In this document: positions 59,581-64,000 of the stretch, one piece after another
Numbering within the stretch: position 1 is the stretch's first letter
Layout of the letters: each line of letters begins with the position of its first letter
Assembly (NCBI GenBank): GCA_018806985.1
Contig: JADANN010000464.1
Location: 901,501 to 965,500, forward strand
Length of the DNA stretch: 64,000 bases
Direction of reading: 5' to 3'
From: Angiostrongylus vasorum
Lineage: Eukaryota; Nematoda; Chromadorea; Rhabditida; Metastrongylidae
The notes under the pieces: model-generated
What the model was told of the DNA's origin: nothing
Seen by the model: the letters and a program-made list of their open reading frames with translations, nothing else
The model's database searches: none
Made by a program: the position numbers and the translations under genes

Positions 59581-60131
59581 CCCCCTCCCTTTCAGTGCGT
59601 GGCAAACACTTCTCACTTTCTCTCACCCTCCAGTGGGACAGGTCTTCTCGATACAAATCCGCTTACTATTCACTGCCTGTTCTCCTTTTGAACAGCACTG
59701 GTAACATTCTCAGAATTTTTGGGGTGACCCACAATAACCCTTAGGGAAATGGGGTGAGCGAGACCCTCTGGGTCATCCAGCAGCCGGGTTGCAGTCACTG
59801 GGAATTAAATACTTGGACAGCCATGTTCCCAACCAACGATTATCTCCCACAGACCCATTGCGCACGTCGGATCCTACTGAGATATCGCAATTTGGACTGG
59901 GTGTTAGGAAATTGTTCATGCTTGGAAGAATTCTGTCTGCAGAAAAAAAGTTATCAAATGAATAAAATCAAAAGTGGTAAGAATCCTGCATCATAGAGCA
60001 AACAAAGAATCTTTCTGGTAATTCAAATGAGCTACTTTCGGCTAACCTTGGAGTGAGCAAGTTTATGCTGTCATATAAACTCGTCTTTTTAAGCTGACCT
60101 GAGATTGTAAATACGCATTTTGATGTCTGTC

Positions 60132-60168
60132 GGCTGACGTTTCAGCGACTTCGCCTTCTTCAGAACCT
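60132..60168 (-). ncRNA. Hammerhead-like motif
   Basis: The minus strand reads GGTT-CTGAAGA-AG-GCG-AAGT-CGC-T-GAAAC-GTC-AGCC. CUGANGA and GAAA boxes are intact, with a 3-bp stem II and stem I GGUU/AGCC using one G-U pair. Confidence 0.5.
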
Positions 60169-60539
60169 AGACGCATTTTATTTAACACCATCTTTATAAC
60201 TTGTTCTATTTCTGTGCAATAACAGTAAAAAGCCTAATGCCCAAATGAATGGTGGGTTCTATAAGCCGCTCACCGTTTCCGTTCTGTAAGGTGTGTTGTT
60301 CACGTGAGATAAGGAGCGAAACTCGTCAAGATGAAAAAAACCCAACTTAGAAAGAGCCGGCGTATGATAGTGAGGGTTTCGTCATTTCGATCCATTTTTT
60401 TTGTTTCTGAAAAGTTATGCAAAGCAGCTAAAAGTTTTGTAAGCTGATGTTTTTAATTTCTAGGTCAGGATCGTGGCATCGACTTCAAAATTGTCACAAT
60501 TATGCTTTTGCTCTTTGTCTACTTACGGCAGTACTTTAT

Positions 60540-60926
60540 TTACTCAATACTTGACACTTGAACGGCCCGTCCTCACTAGTTGTGCGGGCCCCAACATAGT
60601 CACCATTTTTCGGAGATTTGCTGGTTAAGCCATTGTGGTTCCCTGGAATCCCGAGGACAGCCTGTCCAAAGTCTGCCGCAGGTCGTCACCACCAGAGGCA
60701 GCAGCCCTTGTGGACCAGAGGGAGATTTACCACCATGCGACTTTGTTACCAAAACGGTGGTGGATCCTTCTGGTATTGGTTTACTCTTAGCTAGTCTTCC
60801 TGGTGGAAACGCCGAACTCCTCGGCTTGGGAGACCCCTGCCAGGAGAACGAATCCCCTCGCTGTGCATCACAGTCCGACACCCAGGAATACATCCCAGCC
60901 ACGATGAGGCGGTAAACCGTTTGGAG
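60540..60926 (-). mobile_element. SINE-like family C copy with 13-bp target duplication
   Basis: Flanked by GGCAGTACTTTAT at 60527-60539 and 60927-60939. A 111-codon ORF inside is repeat-derived. Confidence 0.88.
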
Positions 60927-61439
60927 GGCAGTACTTTATGGGATCTTAAGTTTCCTGTCCAAATGGTCTTCTGTTTGTGTAACTAAATTACTAGTTCCGC
61001 AAATGTATTATCATCGCACGTCTTATGAGGGACCGGGCATATTTTTCTGAACTAATGCAACACGCCTATCTTCCGTTAGGCCAGATCACACAAATTACGT
61101 TCTACATAGACGAACACGCGAAGTGTTATGTCTAAGTTTAACCACTGGCACAGAGGTTTCTAGACTGCTCCTTTCTACGTAGCAATTCCCACGACCGACT
61201 TCCTTTTAACCTCGGCATTGATCAACAATCCACCGCTTTTTCTTGACGAGTAAACACGAGATCGTTATTACAGCATTTATTAGCAGACAATACCTGACAT
61301 TTGTGCGGCTTTCCTTCTTCAGAACCCAGAGAGGTCAATTTGACATTCAGTCTACTTAGCCAGGCACTTTAATAACCTCAGCAGACAAGAGTTAATAAGT
61401 TTTAACAGAGTTCTTTTTAGCAGCTCTTAACCCATGGCG

Positions 61440-61715
61440 GAGTCGCGCCATTTAGCGTGACTCTCCGAATGGAATAAGAGCAAGTTTTCATCGGCTGAGA
61501 ACTTTCTGATTGTTTGACGATAAAGAATAATCTTCTAATGACTGAAGTGCTTTACGGGTAAACAACGAGTATTAAACAATTGCAGAAAAGACTTTGCTTG
61601 ATCGTTTTGTGGGCTAAACCACTATTTACTTTGTGTTAATCTGGTCCATTATGCAAACACATTACTGTCAGTTTTTCAAATTGTTTCACATCCTATGTTG
61701 AGTCTATTTCCCCGT
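61440..61715. repeat. Diverged duplicate of the region upstream of secreted gene copy 2
   Basis: Matches 57440-57730 in order: GACAATAGACAATAATTTCTT against GACGATAAAGAATAATCTTCT, CCATCATGCATACACACTGG against CCATTATGCAAACACATTAC, and the shared ATGTTGAGTC end. No signal-peptide exon is found beside it. Confidence 0.55.
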
Positions 61716-61876
61716 TTTTTTTATTCGCACATTCCATACAATGACCATAGTGATTAAAGTGAAATAACAGTTAATTGTTATTGAATTAAACCGACTTTCA
61801 CTGATCTCGGTGTGAATAACCAATAAATTTCCTTGGATCGCTCAACTTCCACGTGGTTTTCGTACAATTTTTTATT

Positions 61877-61914
61877 CGGCTAACGTCTCAATGTCTTCGT
61901 TTTCCTCCGAGCCG
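61877..61914 (-). ncRNA. Hammerhead-like motif, decayed
   Basis: Minus strand with GGCTCGGAGGA, a partial stem II, GAGAC-GTT-AGCC. Flanks match the copies at 3871 and 28763 (CGATGTGG.GTCTTCG downstream on the plus strand). Core bases are changed, so probably inactive. Confidence 0.35.
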
Positions 61915-62089
61915 GTGATCCGAATCGATGGTACACAGTCGTTCGTCTTCTCGATGTGGTGTCTTCGCCGTCGCATCGAGTAGAATCTTTTTTCAGTGAA
62001 GCAACTCTCAACTGAGGCATTTTCACCCGGCAGCGCTCTTTAATATAGGGTGGTTGTTGACATCATGTCGCATTAGAATAATTACTACA

Positions 62090-62368
62090 AAGCGTGTGGC
62101 GCGGTGGTTATAGGCGCTCTGTGATACACATGGGATTGGTCCCCGCTCACCAGGCCGACCTAGCCTCCCATCTCTCCGGGGTCGACAAATTGGTACCAGG
62201 CATGTCTGCGAGGATAGAAGCAATGATTCGGTGCATCGATACGCCACCTAGAGTCACTGCATAGGCTAGATATGGATTCAATCATCTCCAACGGCGCTTA
62301 GTGAAGTCAAATGGATGGCACACCCTCAGGGGCTTAATCAACTCCGAGAGCTTCATCCTTTAGCTTTT
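62090..62368 (+). mobile_element. SINE-like family A copy, full length
   Basis: Head GTGTGGCGCGGTGGTTATAG through tail CTCCGAGAGCTTCATCC. Confidence 0.8.
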
Positions 62369-63265
62369 TATCCTTCATTGTATTTTCCAGAACCCAGTTT
62401 TTATTAAGCCATTAAGTTTGCACGTGCCAATAATGTTCCACATGTAAGTTCCTACTTTGAACTTCTTACTCTGCATCGCATTTCAACTTCCAGGAACATA
62501 CGCTTGCCTCAATGCAAAAGGACTTGCAGCACATCAAGTAAAATTTGCCCATAAATTTAAAAAAGCCAAAAACGGCCTTTTTGCTGCTTCTTCTCCTTCT
62601 TTTATATCTTTCCGATTTCCAGTCATGTATTTGGCAGTGGGAAAAGTTCTCGTTTCACCGAGTGGACATCTTCTTTATTGGTTTTTCTTCTACCACTAAT
62701 TTTAACTGGGAATAACAACATTATATGACGATCCTTCAGAAGGAACTGCAATAGGTTATGTTCCATTAACAACCTTTCTCTGATAAGGGAAAATGCTGCA
62801 GGTTTTCTTCATATGTTTGGGAAGTTAGCATACTTCACATTAATTTTTGTCCCACCACTTCATTATATTTTATTCCGGTCATTTGTTGGACTGATAGGAA
62901 CCACGTATTTTGAGTGCTAAAATTTTTTTTGCCACACTAAGAAAAAAGTGGGATTGGAAAAACATATTGAAAGCGTCAAAAGCATAAGCGTTATAATTCT
63001 AGTAAGATTGAAGCCTTTGCTTTTAACATCAAAACTATAACCAGCATTAGCTGGTAGTAGGCGCAGAGTGGGTGTCCGTTGTGGCACCGAATCCTATTCA
63101 TTGGAGAGAGCACCGCTTGAATGGACAAATTCACTCAGCGATGCCCATTCATGCCTAAGGGGTGATGGTCGATTCCCGCCATCGAACAAATGGAATTAAT
63201 TAATAATTGTTTTTGCCGATGTTTAAAGAAAGTTGGCTTTTTAAGACTGAGTTATTCACTATTGA

Positions 63266-63712
63266 CTATTTCAGTTTTAGTTTTTCAACTAGTGAAAACC
63301 GCTTTATAGTTGACGGTTCTGTGTAGGGTAATGTTGCCGCATACTGTGTCGTAACTTTTGTAGTCCACTGGCCATTGTAACTGGTACAGCTGAACCTCGT
63401 CGAGGCAACACTGATGGGTGAAAGTCGTGCAGAATATCCTCTACGTTCAATGTGGGCAGTTGTAATTGTGGTGATGTTAATGATACTGATTCCACAAAAG
63501 TTATGCACGTCCAGATTGGGTTCCAAATCTAAATCGGACACGCTAAAATCTGACAATAACGGGTTACTCAAGGGCAATCAATAAAGGAATTATTCCTACG
63601 AGTTTTGTTTTCCAACTGTGAGTAGGCGATTAGCGCAGTGATAATTCCTTGAGAAAATCGACTAAATTGCTATCGGTGGGTTGTAGGTCTGTGGAAATCC
63701 ATTAGATTATAT
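63266..63712 (-). pseudogene. Small secreted protein family, copy 3 (decayed, runs toward the window end)
   Basis: The exon-3-like region (about 63549-63266) keeps an acceptor GTCAG and family landmarks in order: SIINITTITTAHIERRGYSA, then SYNGQW, then LPYTEPSTIKRFS where the family has VTVYRTVNGRTIATD. The glycine-rich C-terminal motif is lost. The exon-2-like region (63712 to about 63633) keeps a TTTCAG acceptor and GFPQ..YNP, but TAA is its second codon and TAG follows. A signal-peptide exon would lie beyond 64000. Confidence 0.6.
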
Positions 63713-64000
63713 CTGAAAGAAAAAGAGATAGGACCTGCAGACCGACTCCTCTATTGTCACATGCTCAAAGATACAATTCTTCCCCGGTGTAATAAATGGC
63801 GTAGAATGGGTGGCGTTTCCTCATGTTAGCCAGTTCGATGACGTCGTATCTTCTTCTTCTTGTGTGCACAATTAATTTCTCTCTTTAGAAGTCAGATGGA
63901 AGTGAGCAAGCCTTGCAGTATAAAAACTTGCCTATGCCGTTCGATATTTAGGCAGTTTGAAATGATCCTGAGGCCTTAGCAACCTCTCCTTAGTCGTCGT

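Noticed and set aside
60580..60915. ORFs of 111 and 100 codons on opposite strands
   Set aside because: Inside a family C SINE; the same ORFs appear in other copies such as 6510-6734 and 47191-47460.
62457..62699. Zinc-finger-like CLNAKGLAAHQVKFAHK
   Set aside because: Only one Cys and no second C2 pair; probably a retroelement remnant or chance.

Overview
The window looks like nuclear DNA of a clade V (strongylid) nematode, probably a hookworm. It is AT-rich, has small exons in long introns with short TTTTAG/TTTCAG acceptors, contains a supplementary (HNF4-like) nuclear hormone receptor of nematode type, and carries many tRNA-derived SINE-like repeats plus decayed RTE-type LINE and Penelope-like fragments. 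The taxon is inferred from sequence style and family content; no search was possible. There are no bacterial-type genes, rRNA genes or CRISPR arrays, and no convincing functional tRNA.

Layout. From 1 to about 12.7 kb I see mainly repeats: three SINE-like families, a LINE remnant at 4.1-5.0 kb and a CA microsatellite near 6 kb. From about 12.78 to 18.25 kb lie several short, phase-compatible plus-strand exons that end in a terminal exon with an AATAAA signal 35 nt after its stop. I read this as one incompletely resolved gene, tentatively APC4/EMB-30-like. From 18.3 to 27 kb is repeat-rich intergenic DNA. From 27136 to 53178 (+) a nuclear hormone receptor gene can be followed through 13 coding exons, all GT-AG and all in phase, giving 565 codons plus stop. 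They include the whole two-zinc-finger DNA-binding domain and a ligand-binding domain. Its introns are packed with SINEs, a 318-bp near-perfect inverted repeat and LINE fragments. From 53.2 to 64 kb are a Penelope-like GIY-YIG remnant, more SINEs and members of an unrecognised secreted protein family.

The most interesting content is a minus-strand family of small secreted proteins. Copy 2 (55990-57312) is an intact three-exon gene of 161 aa with a signal peptide. Copy 1 (45494-46473) is nested antisense in intron 11 of the receptor gene; its middle exon is broken, but its outer exons still join in frame. Copy 3 (63266 to beyond 63712) is decayed. A stop-containing duplicate of receptor exon 12 at 58741, in the same position relative to copy 2 as exon 12 is to copy 1, shows that the family spread by a roughly 10-kb tandem segmental duplication. 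A second notable layer is a set of short sequences with hammerhead-ribozyme-like cores (CTGANGA, stem II, GAAAC-GTC and a closing stem I), associated with Penelope-like debris; two of them face each other in the large inverted repeat.
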